Source: Branchiostoma floridae
Taxonomy: Eukaryota; Chordata; Leptocardii; Amphioxiformes; Branchiostomatidae
Length of the DNA: 64,000 nucleotides
Direction: 5' to 3'
NCBI RefSeq assembly: GCF_000003815.2
Contig: NC_049979.1
Span: 18,936,285-19,000,284, forward strand
The position numbers and the translations under genes were made by a program. The notes under the pieces are model-generated. The model had not been told where the DNA came from. It made no database searches and saw only the letters and a program-made list of their open reading frames with translations. Below, piece by piece: positions 27,201 through 38,867 of this stretch. Every line of letters begins with the position of its first letter. Within the stretch, counting starts at the first letter, position 1.

Positions 27201-30200
27201 TTCTTCCACGAAACTGTCCTAGTTTCTCAACGATCACCTCCAGCGAAGGCATAAATTATATAACTATAACTGAGAGGTACATCGATGTGCAGTGACTGCA
27301 GTAAGGTTCAACTATAATATACGATCTGCAACTCAATACATGTAACATTACGAAATTCCGTGCACATATGCATTTGACGCAGACGCACTTGATTTTGCCA
27401 CAAACATGAGGGAAGATCAAACTTGGTGTAGTCTCCATTGTGAGGACAATAGAAATACTCTCTCTACACAAGAAGACAATTGATGTTACATGGTCCTTGG
27501 CGTCGTCAAACAAATAAGTGGAGGAAAAAATAAGGAAAGACAATAAAGTGACTTACTCTAGGCTTCCAGATGAAAGCTGGAGAGAGAAGAAAGAGAGGTG
27601 TCACAAGGAATTAGAGTGGACAGACACACACTTAAGAAGAGCAATTAGATACACTTTAAAGAGATACAGCAGAATACTCTTGTTGACGAAAAAGCAAGAA
27701 ATTATAACACATCTAGTGGATTGAATGGATGTATGTTAAAAGAGTACTGAAATGAAAAGGAATGGGGTGCCTACCGAGTGCGTATATGATCATGCCGGTG
27801 AAGGTCGTGATGAGGAGGCAGCTAAAAGTGTCCACGGCCATGATCAGGGCAGCGGCTGGGAAGAGATAGGCCATCGGGAACGGGAGGTTGTCCCCCAGCA
27901 CCCCGCACAGCACCCGCCCGGCCAGCTCCGCGAACCCCGCCACAGAGGCCACTATCACACCGCGTTTCTCCGGAATGCCGAGAGTTGTCATGTATTTGAC
28001 CTGTGGTATGAACGACATGTAAACGTTATTGTGTTGTATGGAAGTGGGTATATTCCGTAATGTTTCTACCGGTGTAATTTTGCGTTATTGGGGTATTTGT
28101 GGTGAGCCAAGTCACCAGTGGTGACTGATATACGTATAATATACATACCAAATGAAAGAACGGGAAAAGCAGCGACAAGCTGAGCACCACGTTTGCAAGA
28201 ATCCAAAGAAGAAAGCCAGGGTTGGTCCATACATTTCTTCTGAACACGCCTTGAAAATGACTTTTCTTGTTTTCTTTTCCCTCCTTCGTCGAGGTTGAAT
28301 TTGTTACAGATGACGTTTGGCCTTCGAATTCTGGTGTGTTATTTTTCTGTCCCATCAACTTTTCCGTAGCTGTAATATGTTCCGTATCGCTAGGCTTCGC
28401 TAATGTACGGCCTTCGTGGTTGTGGTGTTGCGAATCATCACTTGTAGTATCAGAATTTCCGTCAGGTGGCGGTACAAAGGTACTGCAACAAAGAACCCCG
28501 TTCACTAATAGCATGGCAGCAAGGATTCGGTAGGTATTCCTGAGGCCGACCGCCGATAGAATAGCTTCCGTCACAGGGTTCATCACAAGTGTACCTTTAG
28601 AAGAAAAAACAACAACAATGAAAATGGTAGTAATTCAGAGGCAGTTGTTTGTTGAATTATAATTTTATAATGTCAGTAATATTTCCATGGAGCTTCACCT
28701 CAACGCAGTGGATAAGCATTGCTTTTGACTTGCATGCCTACGTCTTGGTATCTCACTGTTCTGAACATGATATGTGCATCTGCGCATCACGTGTAACTAG
28801 CAAGTAGCTTTTGGGCTCAAGAAAAACATATGTTGGTTTGGGTGCATACCGTTTTTTATGTAAAAATAANNNNNNNNNNNNNNNNNNNNNNNNNNNNNNN
28901 NNNNNNNNNNNNNNNNNNNNNNNNNNNNNNNNNNNNNNNNNNNNNNNNNNNNNNNNNNNNNNNNNNNNNTCCAGAAAAATACAACATTCTTACCAAAAGC
29001 GAAACCCGTTGACGCCAGACAACATGCCAAACTGCGGTACTTGTGCTGAAAATGCGCCCCCACTAGGTTGATGGAGGAATTGAAGACGAAGTTGGCCCCC
29101 AGACCGTACAGGAGGCTGTAGGTGACGAACATGTAGGCGATGTGGGGCACGAACGACGTGGTGAGAAGAGAAGCGCTGCATAGGACCACGCCACACAGTG
29201 CCACCTAGCGGAAAATATAGGTACGACACAGAAGAAACCGGTACATAAGTGACAATTCAAACTACATGTAATTGGCGAATATGAACATGTTACGGTCTGA
29301 TCTTATGGGTGTGATAGGCTTTAACGTCTATTCTTTTCGAATTCTTTGGAAGATAGGAAAACAATAAACACCAGTCTAATGACAACAACGCACTACTGTA
29401 ACAAAGATTGCTTAACTAACCTTACGGTGGCCGAAACGTAGAAACAGAGGCGTTGATAGTGGAGAAGCGAGACATAGCAGTCCGTACGTCACAGAACCGA
29501 TCCATCCTGAACAGGCAACATGAAAGGGAACAGTCGGTTTCCCAAGTAAAAATAACCCCACCTTTAAATCGATAACGTACACACTCATAACTCCCCTGGT
29601 TACTCTAAGAAGACCTCAGTAATCCCCGAAGGTAGGCACACTTCAGATATCCAGGCCTAGGTCTTCAAGACATTCCTGAGAATGCCTCAACAACATAGTT
29701 TATTGTTGTCATTTCGGCGCATGTTATATATAACAGTTGCACCCCTCACCACATAACCAATACACGTGTGGTGGCAAGTGGCTACCTTAGCAGGTTGGTG
29801 GTTAGAATTTCGGCCTCCGTGACTTCCCTTTGGGACATACGGCATGGATCTACTAGTATTGACCACTATCAACTTATAAGCTAATTTTGCTACTTCTACA
29901 ACGTTAGGTTTTGCCCCCTTGACAATCTTCGCATGAAATTAGATAGCTGGCAATGACAGGCCCATTATTCTTGTATCTTTTGACAGGACAAGGTCGCTTC
30001 TTTTTCAGAATCGCAACAAACAACATTAATTATTCAACCACTGTCACGTGGATATAAATTTATTACCCCATCCAAGCGCAGGGACCTTCGTATACAAACT
30101 GTTACACTCCTTACGACTTTACCTTTTGACTTACTCTAATTCTTCTAGATTTATGAAATAAGCGGCGTTAAGACTAGCAAGGTTCGAGATTGGTTCGAGG

Positions 30201-33200
30201 TTGGATTGGATTTAGTCCAAGGGTGAACTCCCCTTCTTTCACGTCATCCTTGTGTATAGCGACTTGCTGTTTGTTACGCTATTTATGCATCGTACGACCA
30301 CGTTATTGACAAAATGACATATGCCATTTCAAAGAGGGCATTCAGTTATGCAGGCGTGGCACTGCGACCGAATTCGTCTGAAGGTTTCTGAATTATGAAA
30401 TTTTATCGTACAACTTTGCTATTAAGTTAAAACCGATAGACGTGTCTCAGTGATCTGCTGATCTCGCGCAGTGGCCGACATAATGCATGATACCGGTCGT
30501 AGTCCTACCGAAAACGTTCTCCAGAGCTCCTAGACTCGTCCGGCGACCTGCTATAGTATTATTCAACGCCGGCTAAAAACATAGTTTATCCAATTCAGGT
30601 ATAAATACAGCTATATGAGGATCAGAGTCACCATGAATCATAACTGGCGCTAGCAGACTGTGTTAACAAAAGGTATCGTCCCCGAAAAGGGGTTTCTCGA
30701 GATCATTGACCTATGATATCACTGTTTCTGACTCACGGTGAAGAGATGATGTTCCAGGCCTATTCATCATGTAATTGCTAACCTTGAAGTAGCCGTTATA
30801 TGGTAAAAATTAAGTAACATTATTTGTGCGTCTTTGCTAACATACATATAGGTTTGAAGTAATACATTCAATTGTTATTTCCATACATGTATTATTATTT
30901 GTAAACCTCCACAAACATCATTGCGTGCTACATGTGGTCAGAAATCGATATATTGTTTAGTTTGTCAGAAGGAGACTAGACAAAGGACAACGGCCATTTT
31001 CTCTTTTTGCGATTGTTCGACATATCATTCGTTGTATACGTTGGTATGTCCACATATGTCTTTGTTAGTAACATAGAAATAAACATAACCTACATTGCAT
31101 ACGTCTCTAAAATATTTACCAGTTGTAGGGACTGGTTTTGGCCTGGTTATTGTAGAAAAAATTACATTCCTCATGCAATTAGACAAAGCATGTATTTAAA
31201 ACTGCATCTGTGTTTTTTTCATTACATTTACAACTGTCTTAAGAAGCGAGAAAAGGTTGAACCTATGAATACTAGAATACTTTAGACTTTGTAGTTTTAG
31301 TTGTATATAACATCCTTACACAATTTGTATTTAGAATCACTAGGAACTGCATTGTATTCACTTTGACTTGTGCTTAGCTTGCTAGAGAGCATAAACGTAC
31401 AACAAAGGTCTTCATTCAATCATTGTAGTCGATGTGTATGGTCTCATCAGCTGTAATCTTCGACGCAGAGACATCCCTCCATTTTGTCGATTTTTTTACA
31501 CGAATTGACGCGCAGGTGCTCCTATTACCAGTCATTTGTATTCTGTGGTATGTATCCGGCACGCGTAAACGCCAAACTTATGCTTTAAACAACGATTTGT
31601 TCTAAAACATATTTACTTACGGAGCCCTAGTGAGAGTGCACCCGTACCACATCCGCTATCTTTGCAATGTGGGTTCTTATCGGTGGTTACGTTGTGTCTG
31701 TCACGACCTGCCTGACAATTCGATATCGAGCAAATTCGAAAGACGACTTTCGACATAAGAATGTGATTGCACAATATCTCTCTAGATTAGTCGATCCAAC
31801 ACGTACAAAACACACACAAATACATACACGCGCGCGCAGCACACTTACACAATCGCGTTCAGAACATACCTGTGACGGCTGCTCCACCGCCCAGCTGTCT
31901 TTCCAATTGTTCAAACAAAACCCCGTAGCTCGTGATAACTCCAATAACCGGCATGAACAAGATAGCAACGATGCCGACGATCGCCCAAGAACGCCATGAC
32001 GGCATTTTTCAATGTCTTTTGTGAGGCCCCGGGGGAGGGGAGGTGTGTGAGTTCTAGACAACCTGACTACTCTAAAGTAAGAGTTGATAGATAGGTCATC
32101 TCTGCTGCTGTGGGCGATAAAAGAACAAGTCGCCCAACTAGTTTCGCTGTGGCATTTGACCCGGTCAAAGGGCAAAATACACTGGCAGTTTTAAGAGATT
32201 TAAGATAACAGAATTCAGGTCATGGTTATATTATGCAACTATTGCTATGGCACTCCTAACGTAAACAGAAACCAAAGATACTAAGAACGTTACAGAAAAT
32301 AAGTCATTATGCGACTTTAAAAAAATTTACCACTCAGCAGTTTCAAACGTACCGACTGGATCGCCTAAGGGCAAGTAACCCGAACCAGTGGATCTATAAA
32401 CAACTGTCTTAGCGCTAAGTTAGCTGGTCATTTGTACGGCTTAACTTAATACAAATCCACAAATCCGGGGACATTACCTGCGCAACTTGTAGGGAAACAT
32501 GTAGTGCTAGTATGTATGATGCAATATCCAAGCAGATGAAGCGCGCGCGGTCGATGCCTTTTTTTGCCTTCTTGTGATTCGCCTCCTTCCGATACATATA
32601 TTCGTCTCTCGACGAAACACAGAATAACTTGCATCTTAGAAAATATCCCCGACCGACTTATCTGCTTGGAGATTTACACACGTAACATTTTTGGTGGTGT
32701 CCTCCAGCTCCAGCAATGCGGAGTGGTGCAATCCATAAATTTCCGCTAGGCGGCTCTACGTACTTGTTGTACAATCAGCTGACTATTAAAGTTGTGGTCG
32801 CTCAAGGTACGAATACATGTATTACACCATCGTGGCGTACGCGTGCTAGGTTTTCCCACAGAGCTGTCATAAAGCATCAGACACCTGACTCCGTAACAGT
32901 GGACCAAGTTAGAACTAAAACTTGAGTAGTAGGAGCAAGGACTAGGAGCGAACTATCTGGCCGGCGGATAGACTGCAAAAGACTGACTGAAATCCCATGG
33001 CAACTTATTTTCCCTATTTGGCTAAATTCCTCTCTCTGTTTTCATCCAACTGACACGTCGGCTTGGAAACTAGCTGTTATATGTATACTTGCCATTTCAT
33101 CATCTACAAGCAGATATGTGGTCGGCAAAACCCCAACATCATTTTGTTGAAATGAAAAGGAAATATGAGATTAATAATATGACTAAACCTTCCTTAAAAT

Positions 33201-35924
33201 TACGTCGACGATGTTTAGACATCCAGCTAGAAAAATTCGTAATGAAAGATAAATCAAACGACAGGTTTCATACATGTCGATCCACGTAGTTCAGTCCCTT
33301 TTTACCACACCTATTGATCTAATCTCCAAGCGCCGGTTGTAGCAGTCTGGCCTATTTGAGAGTACTTAGTGGTGTTTTACTACGTTTCTGGAGGTTCGCT
33401 ATGTTTACAGATACCCTCTTGTCATGCACTGAAAATATCTACCCCAAGATTTAAAACAATCACCTTAAATACATGTACATTTAAAGCAGTTCGTTAATTT
33501 CGAATTCCAGGACAAACAACAACACAAAACAACAACAACTTTGTCCTCGAGAATGTATTTTCTTTGCAAGTTTTGGGTCGCTGGTGGCTTGAGAAGTATG
33601 GTGGGTGGAGTCTTGTTTTGCAGCTGTTTCCTCATCGTGTTTTCTTTTGGACTTAGGGATGATCCAGGAGGATTGGTAGGCACGTTAGGGGGTGCAGAAC
33701 TGGTGCAGTCTTCGGGAAGGGGCTTTTTTTGGGGGGGGGGGGCGTTGGTCCGCGATTTTCAACGTTGGCTAGGTTCTATNNNNNNNNNNNNNNNNNNNNN
33801 NNNNNNNNNNNNNNNNNNNNNNNNNNNNNNNNNNNNNNNNNNNNNNNNNNNNNNNNNNNNNNNNNNNNNNNNNNNNNNNATTATTAATGTCATATTCCCT
33901 TTCATTTCAACAAATAATTGTTGGGGTTTTGCCGACCACATATCTGCTTGTGGATGATGAAGTGGCAAGTAACCATATGACAGCTAGTTTCCCGGTCGCG
34001 GTGTCATTTGTATGAAAACAGAGAGAGGAATTCAGCCACATAGGGAAAGTAAGTTGCCATGGGATTTCAGTCAGTCTTTTGCAGTCTATCCGCCGACCAG
34101 ATAGTTCGCTCCTAGTCCTTGCTCTTACTACTCAAGTTTTAGTTATAACTTGGTCCACTGTTACGGAGTCAGGTGTCTGATGCTTTATGACAGCTCTGTG
34201 GGAAAACCTAGCCCGCGTACGCCACGTTGGTGTAATACATGTATTCGTACCTTGAGCGACCACAACTTTAATAGTCAGTGGCTCGTACAACAAGTTCGTA
34301 AATCAGGGTGTTTGATGTCGACGGGTCCAACAGACCCTAATCAACGTAGAAAATCGTGGTCCAACGCCCCCTTCCCGAAGACTGCAAGGGAGTCTACGGT
34401 GAGAGAACGTTGAAAAACGTTGTTGTCAGCTGATATAGGTATGCACGAACTGTCGTTATTATAAAACTTGAATGTACAGATACTTAACATGCACTTGTGT
34501 GTTTTCCGTAGTCTCGGGTGCGTATAACACAAAGAAAGAAAAAAAGAAGAAGAAACAAAATCGATGAACTATGGAATTCCAATTAATGGTAAATTTGTTT
34601 TTGAGTATTTGTACTGATATATGGTTACATATTGTTTGTTGTACAATCCATTTGGTCCGAAAGACCTACCGGGGTAAATGATCAACATGCTCTTGCTTCC
34701 TCTGTCTTTGGAACAATGTGTCCATCACCAAATCTCCAACCAGATCCACGGTGCGTAACGTATAGTATCAAACTTGCCCGTTTGACTCCCTTAATAGCCG
34801 GCTATACTCCCTGGCCAGCTTTGATACTATCCCATGACACCGTAGGATCTGCTTGGAGATTATCCATTCATCCATCACCCAGCAGATGAGAGGCATTCAG
34901 TAAAAAAACACAGAGTGGAGGGAGGGGTACACAAACAAGTCGGGTCCACACATCTTCTTGGGGGATTACAATGTTTACAATGACATGTCAGAGGTTACAG
35001 GAGATGAACAGAGACGGCCGACTAACTAGATTTGTTGGTAGCAGTGGCATGCGGTTTGTCATGTGAGTCTTATTAACTTGAAACAGAAAACGCCACTGTT
35101 TGGTCTAGGCTACTCTACCTTGAGCCCACAGAATGTATATCGCTAAATTCTCTCAAAGCAAATGGTGCACAAAACCGAAACCTTAGCTTTTCTCGGGACC
35201 AGTCCTTCCGTTAGCGAAGGCGCTTATAGGCTTATTGGGACCATACGATTACGACCTGAAAAAATCTTCACAGGGCACGCCCGTAGTAAATTGGAAGGTA
35301 CCCAGGCTAGGGGCTTATCGCCTCGTTGATATATAAAGAAGCCATGAAGAAAGGCCGTGAGGCTATCATCTGTGTGCAATACGGGTTAGGGGGTATAGCA
35401 CACAGTAAACAATAGCCATTCTCTAGGGAATAATACCATGTAGATCAATGTAGGCTACATAATTTATTTGTAGCCACTCTAAACACATATTGCTTATTCT
35501 AGCAGATATAATAGCAGGATCTACAATGACAACCATTGTTTTTTCTTTACTACGGAATCTAAGAATTTCTATTGAAGATACAAGGCTGACAAATGCTGTA
35601 GAAAACGTGACCCAAAGATCTGTAAACAATGCTTACTCAGCAAAAAAAGTGATGTTGCATGCCATCCTGCTATAATGGAAGCTGCAATCTTCCAACGCCA
35701 TCATAGATACTTCCATTACTTTGTATATTATATACCGGGTTAGAAGCCTTACCTATGAACGTGGAGTTGGTGCCAAACTCCCGCTCCAGTCTGAGGAACC
35801 AGGCCCCGAAACTCAGCATGGTCCCCATGACTAAAGTGTAGGTCAGTAGCGTACACACACACACCAGCCATGCTTTCCCCTGGGCTCCACAGAACAGCAG
35901 CCGGAATCTATCGTTCCACTTCAT
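18244..35924 (-). CDS. SLC16 (monocarboxylate transporter)-like major facilitator, complete, 7 exons, 502 aa
   Basis: Predicted 12-helix plasma-membrane transporter of the MCT/SLC16 family; members carry monocarboxylates or other small solutes, several with protons. The substrate cannot be told here. Exons in order: 35,924-35,753; 29,506-29,421; 29,204-28,994; 28,594-28,149; 28,000-27,775; 24,038-23,895; 18,467-18,244. All junctions are GT-AG, phases agree, and the sum is 503 codons including stop. Family marks: WIGSVTYGLLCL then LRFGHRK (about 58-86), TSTGFAFG-like region after FQHKYRSLA (about 140-156), FFHLVKYMTTLGIPEKRG (about 302-319), and E330/R334 spaced like the TM8 Asp/Arg pair of MCT1. 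A hydrophilic loop of roughly 195-285 separates the two six-helix halves. The start is the first Met (MKWNDRF) after an in-frame stop; upstream in-frame residues before it are charged and have no Met. The usual DGGWGW motif before TM1 is poorly kept (GAQGKAWL). I place it in SLC16 firmly but cannot choose a subfamily. Confidence 0.93.
18625..18844. repeat. Imperfect hairpin repeat with 78-bp arms
   Basis: Arms 18,625-18,702 and 18,767-18,844 are inverted copies (GCAGAGAAAAT/CGTACAAAGAAAAG and complement) with few mismatches and a loop of about 64 bp. It lies in the last intron of the SLC16-like gene, 160 bp upstream of the last exon in gene direction. No target duplication was identified, so it may be a small MITE or a local inverted duplication. 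Confidence 0.8.
20234..20430. mobile_element. 197-bp MITE flanked by a 9-bp direct repeat
   Basis: The ends are TAGCCTGCATACCAGACC and, inverted, TAGCCTGGATACCAGACC, with GC-rich continuations (CCCCGGGTCTC and CCCCGATCTC). The element is bracketed by identical ATTCGTCGT at 20,225-20,233 and 20,431-20,439. A duplication of 8-9 bp fits hAT or MULE type elements; no transposase is encoded. It lies in the last intron of the SLC16-like gene. Confidence 0.85.
22412..23851. mobile_element. 1.44-kb foldback element with tandem-repeat arms
   Basis: The left arm (about 22,412-22,905) and right arm (about 23,345-23,851) are inverted copies over their whole length: outer unique part beginning GGTTACGGTCGCATTTGTC, then four tandem copies of a unit of about 70 bp, then a short inner unique part. 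The unit contains GTCTATGATTCTCAAACTG and GAATCGCTGGGAAAAATG. Copy two on the left has a 14-bp extra piece. Tandem subrepeats inside long inverted arms are the hallmark of foldback (FB-like) elements. No transposase is encoded; repetitive frames here (the peptide VCCQFENHRHTSWG reiterated) come from the tandem unit. The right edge lies 44 bp from the donor of SLC16-like exon 6. Confidence 0.85.
22918..23340. repeat. Array of self-complementary units of about 50 bp
   Basis: The core of the foldback element is made of about eight to nine diverged units. Each has TCTGACA towards one side and TGTCAGA towards the other, separated by sequence such as TTGGTCCTTACACCA. Units therefore each have their own dyad. 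The last two (from about 23,240) are nearly identical to each other. Confidence 0.75.
24039..27774. other. Intron 5 of the SLC16-like gene
   Basis: A 3.7-kb intron between exons at 27,775 and 24,038. I see no further exon, transposon end or RNA gene in it. It ends (gene direction) in a pyrimidine-poor but acceptable acceptor ATCATTTCAG. Confidence 0.7.
28870..28969. other. Assembly gap (100 N)
   Basis: Exactly 100 undetermined bases, a conventional placeholder of unknown true size. It lies in intron 3 of the SLC16-like gene, 24 bp from the donor at 28,993, so no coding sequence is lost. Confidence 0.99.
32761..34298. repeat. Long inverted repeat spanning an assembly gap
   Basis: Arm 32,761-33,178 and arm 33,880-34,298 are inverted copies of about 418 bp with scattered mismatches and small indels (shared word CTTTATGACAGCTCTGTGGG and its complement). 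The right arm begins exactly at the edge of the 100-N gap. A second, shorter inverted pair lies at about 33,707-33,778 and 34,322-34,393 (GCAGTCTTCGGGAAGGGG and complement). The nested order left-A, B, gap, A-inverted, B-inverted is not that of a simple hairpin. Confidence 0.8.
33780..33879. other. Assembly gap (100 N)
   Basis: Exactly 100 undetermined bases, directly beside a poly-G run (33,721-33,743) and at the inner end of a long inverted repeat. Both are plausible causes of the break. Confidence 0.99.
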
Positions 35925-38867
35925 CCTCGGAGAGATCTTTTCTTCTTTGTCCTCCTGTTCATAAGTGCAGATTTTTGGGGTTTAGCTGTGGCCTTGCCCG
36001 CGCTATCTCCGTTGGCATCTGGGTGAACTTCTTTACAGGTCAGCTGGCGTTTTCCGACATCTGTGGGGTGCTACTAGTGCCCGGTAGTAGGCAGAGTATT
36101 TCTCTCTTCAGTCTCTCTACAGTCTGTCTACAGTCCTTCCGTTAGCTTCCGTTAAGACGTGTAAGACGAGACTTGATAGATCTTGATAAAAGAATGCCGA
36201 GGAGCCGCCATAGCACGTTGGTGGCGATGACGTGTGATTCTTCGAGTGAACAGCTTTTCACCGGGAATCTGCAGCTACCCGTAGTGTTCTATGGTCCAAA
36301 TCGAGATCCCGAATTCCATAAGTCTTGTCTGATTTGCATAACAACAAAACAAGACCACAATGGCCAGGCACAAGGACGTGGCAGAGCACAGAAACTGACC
36401 ACAGACAATGACAGAGGTCAGCTGATACAGACCCTAAGCCCCGTCTCTTGGGGTCAGTCAGCTGGTCAGCTGGAAAACGGTCAGCCGGATGGGTGACACA
36501 TTCGGCCACACGTGGGTCTCTGTATGTGTGCCGGCTGGTAAATATTAGCAGACCGGCTTTTTTAGAGCAAGCTGTTGTCGTCCGATTGCAGTACAAACTG
36601 TGCCCTACGGCTTTTGCTTCTTTGAGAGATTTTTCTTGTAACATGGCAATAAAGAAAACCGAAGAGCTGTTTTTGTATTGTATCATATTGTATCATGTTG
36701 TGTATTGAAGTTGTCGCCAGAACAGCGCGAAGATTAGCCTTCTAATACTGAGCACACGTTCAACTTCTAGACCTAGAGGAATTTAATGAAAAAGCCTTGC
36801 GCACGCTTGCTCTGGTACATCATCGAAACTCATAGTAAGAAATAATATCTAGCCAAACAGGTGCTTATCACTTTAATACTTGGGAAGTTGTGCACACGAA
36901 TTGGTTAGGTATGCAGGCAGGCAGAAATACAAATCCAATTGCACTAATCCAAATTCTGAGTGAAAGGAAAGTCAGGAGACACATCATGCATTGAATGCCA
37001 ACAAGTATTACGACTAATTAGACACGTATGTATACAAAGAAAACAAAGGCAAGCGTGCTTTAAACACTAATGGCCCACTAATATACATGGATTCCTCCAT
37101 AAGCCTTATGACGACAGCCCAGGGAGCAATTCATCTGATACAGTGTCCTATCCTCTTGGAGTTAAGACCCAAGTAATGTCTGTTGGCACGCTATACACAC
37201 ATTTAACTTAAAGTTAAAGCAGAACAAATAGGTTTTTTTACTCTCCAAGCAGAGGTAAGCCTCCGGCCGCGAGACATCAACGAAAACCGGGTACAAAATA
37301 GAAAGCCCAATATGCGATAAAAACGTCAAAAAACGACCAGAGCCTAACCTCTGCTTAGAGAGTATTGTTTTTTTATGATGATTGCGTGATTCTGTGTCAA
37401 ACAAGCGCTTGGACACGTATGATCAGATCCTAATGTAAGCACGCACTCAACTAAAAGCCTGCCGCTGTCTGAAGGGCATTGGAATTATCCCAGAGTCCAG
37501 TCTTGTTTTAGCTGTGGTCAGCTCCCGAGGTTTGCTACCCCGACACCAATGGAACGCCCGATTCCGAAAATACGCACCAAGGGCCAGAATGTATAGCTGT
37601 AAAGTATACACGTATGGGCTATTTAATCCACTTAGCCTACTTAATATGTTACTTGATTTCTACTTAATAAAGGCAACATAACGTATGATTACGTATAGAG
37701 ATAACGTATGTACACATGTCACTGTGAACAAGGTTCGGAGGTCACTGACCCCAAGTAGCCATGCTCAAACAGAGCCCGGAATGTAGCCCGCATCTATCAT
37801 CGTGAAAAAACGTCTTCGCTGCATGTCATGTTTCCGCTAGAGTGTGAAGAATTTGGTGGTAACCTTCTTGACTAGGCTCATATCCAGCCCATGCCAAGAT
37901 ATGTTTACACTGTAGCTACGTTTTATGTTCCACCATGTTGTTGAATAACAAAGTAACGTTACGTGTTTTATTACGCTGTTTGTGTTACACGTTTATTTGT
38001 TATGTTAGACGATCAATGATTTTCCCCCATCTACTTGCATCGTTATGGGCCAGAATGTTTTAATCAATTATCGTTGACTTAACATGTTGCTGGTCAAGTC
38101 AACTGGCCAGCAATGTCACACCCGTCGACCAATCTTCGTTGTTTGATATCTGACAATATATTAGGACAACATATCTCAAAAGCAGCTATGTTCCTCCTTA
38201 AATATTGCCTGACTTCTCTCATATGAAAAATAACATGGCCTGACCATCAAGAATGGACGAAATTTCTGGTTTTTCGTTGTATCTTCTACTATCATATGAC
38301 GTTTCACATTACCTATTTGGCAATTTACACACCGTTATCCATTATTTTCATTGATATGGCAGGTGGAAACTTAGGAGTTACTCCATTACAGCATATTACA
38401 CAACACAGACAACGCACATGTGACCTATACAAATATCTACACTGAACTGTTCAAATATTTTTAAAAAACTTGACAATTAATCTATCGGATCTATTTTCTT
38501 AATTCCTACAATTCTGAACAGCTATATACTGATGATATATATCGCCTAACAGTACAGGGCTTTATAGAGTAACCTGTATTACATCTTTTTTTTCTATTTG
38601 GGTCATGAAGGGTAATTTTTGTTACGATCACTATTTGAGTACGTTCAACTTGGCAGTTTAGGGCTAAGATAGTTATGATATTTCAATAGCTGCTGTCGGC
38701 GAGGAATAACAAACGTTTGAAACCTGAATATTTTTTTTTTCCATTTGAGAATTTGAGAATCATCTAAATATTTGTAAGCTGCCGAATGTAGTTTTTCGAT
38801 CGTTATGACTATGTATATGATTGTAGTGTTTTCCCTAAAAGAGATGACTTAACTTGATAGTCAGCGG
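35925..38867. other. Region between the SLC16-like and B4GALNT genes
   Basis: This sequence holds the 5' flank of the SLC16-like gene and the 3' flank of the B4GALNT gene, both transcribed leftward. Apart from a 122-bp TA-flanked MITE at 37,241 I see no gene or RNA. The promoter of the SLC16-like gene must lie here or further upstream but shows no clear TATA or CpG-rich start site. Confidence 0.55.
37241..37362. mobile_element. 122-bp TA-flanked MITE, family with CTCCAAGCAGAGGTT ends
   Basis: Inverted ends CTCTCCAAGCAGAGGT and CTCTCTAAGCAGAGGTTAGG are flanked by TA on both sides (37,239-37,240 and 37,363-37,364), the Tc1/mariner-type target duplication. A second member is at 58,326-58,431 and a likely half-copy lies near 55,987-56,080 (GAGCCTAACATCTGCTTG). 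Confidence 0.8.

Larger units (their letters stand above)
29507..35752. other. Intron 1 of the SLC16-like gene
   Basis: The largest intron of the gene (6.2 kb). It contains the inverted-repeat structure near 32.8-34.4 kb, an assembly gap, a short AC/CG-rich tract at about 31,808-31,850 and otherwise unremarkable sequence. No additional coding exon is needed, because exon 1 and exon 2 join in phase (F-I-G-W-I-G). Confidence 0.7.

Noticed and set aside
28811-29071. Open frames on the plus strand across the 28,870 gap and exon 3 region
   Set aside because: They include undetermined bases and lie antisense to a well-supported SLC16 exon.
30180-30240. GGTTCGAGATTGG / GGTTCGAGGTTGG as a tRNA B-box
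   Set aside because: No acceptor stem, D-arm or anticodon arm can be placed around it; no tRNA was found in the window.
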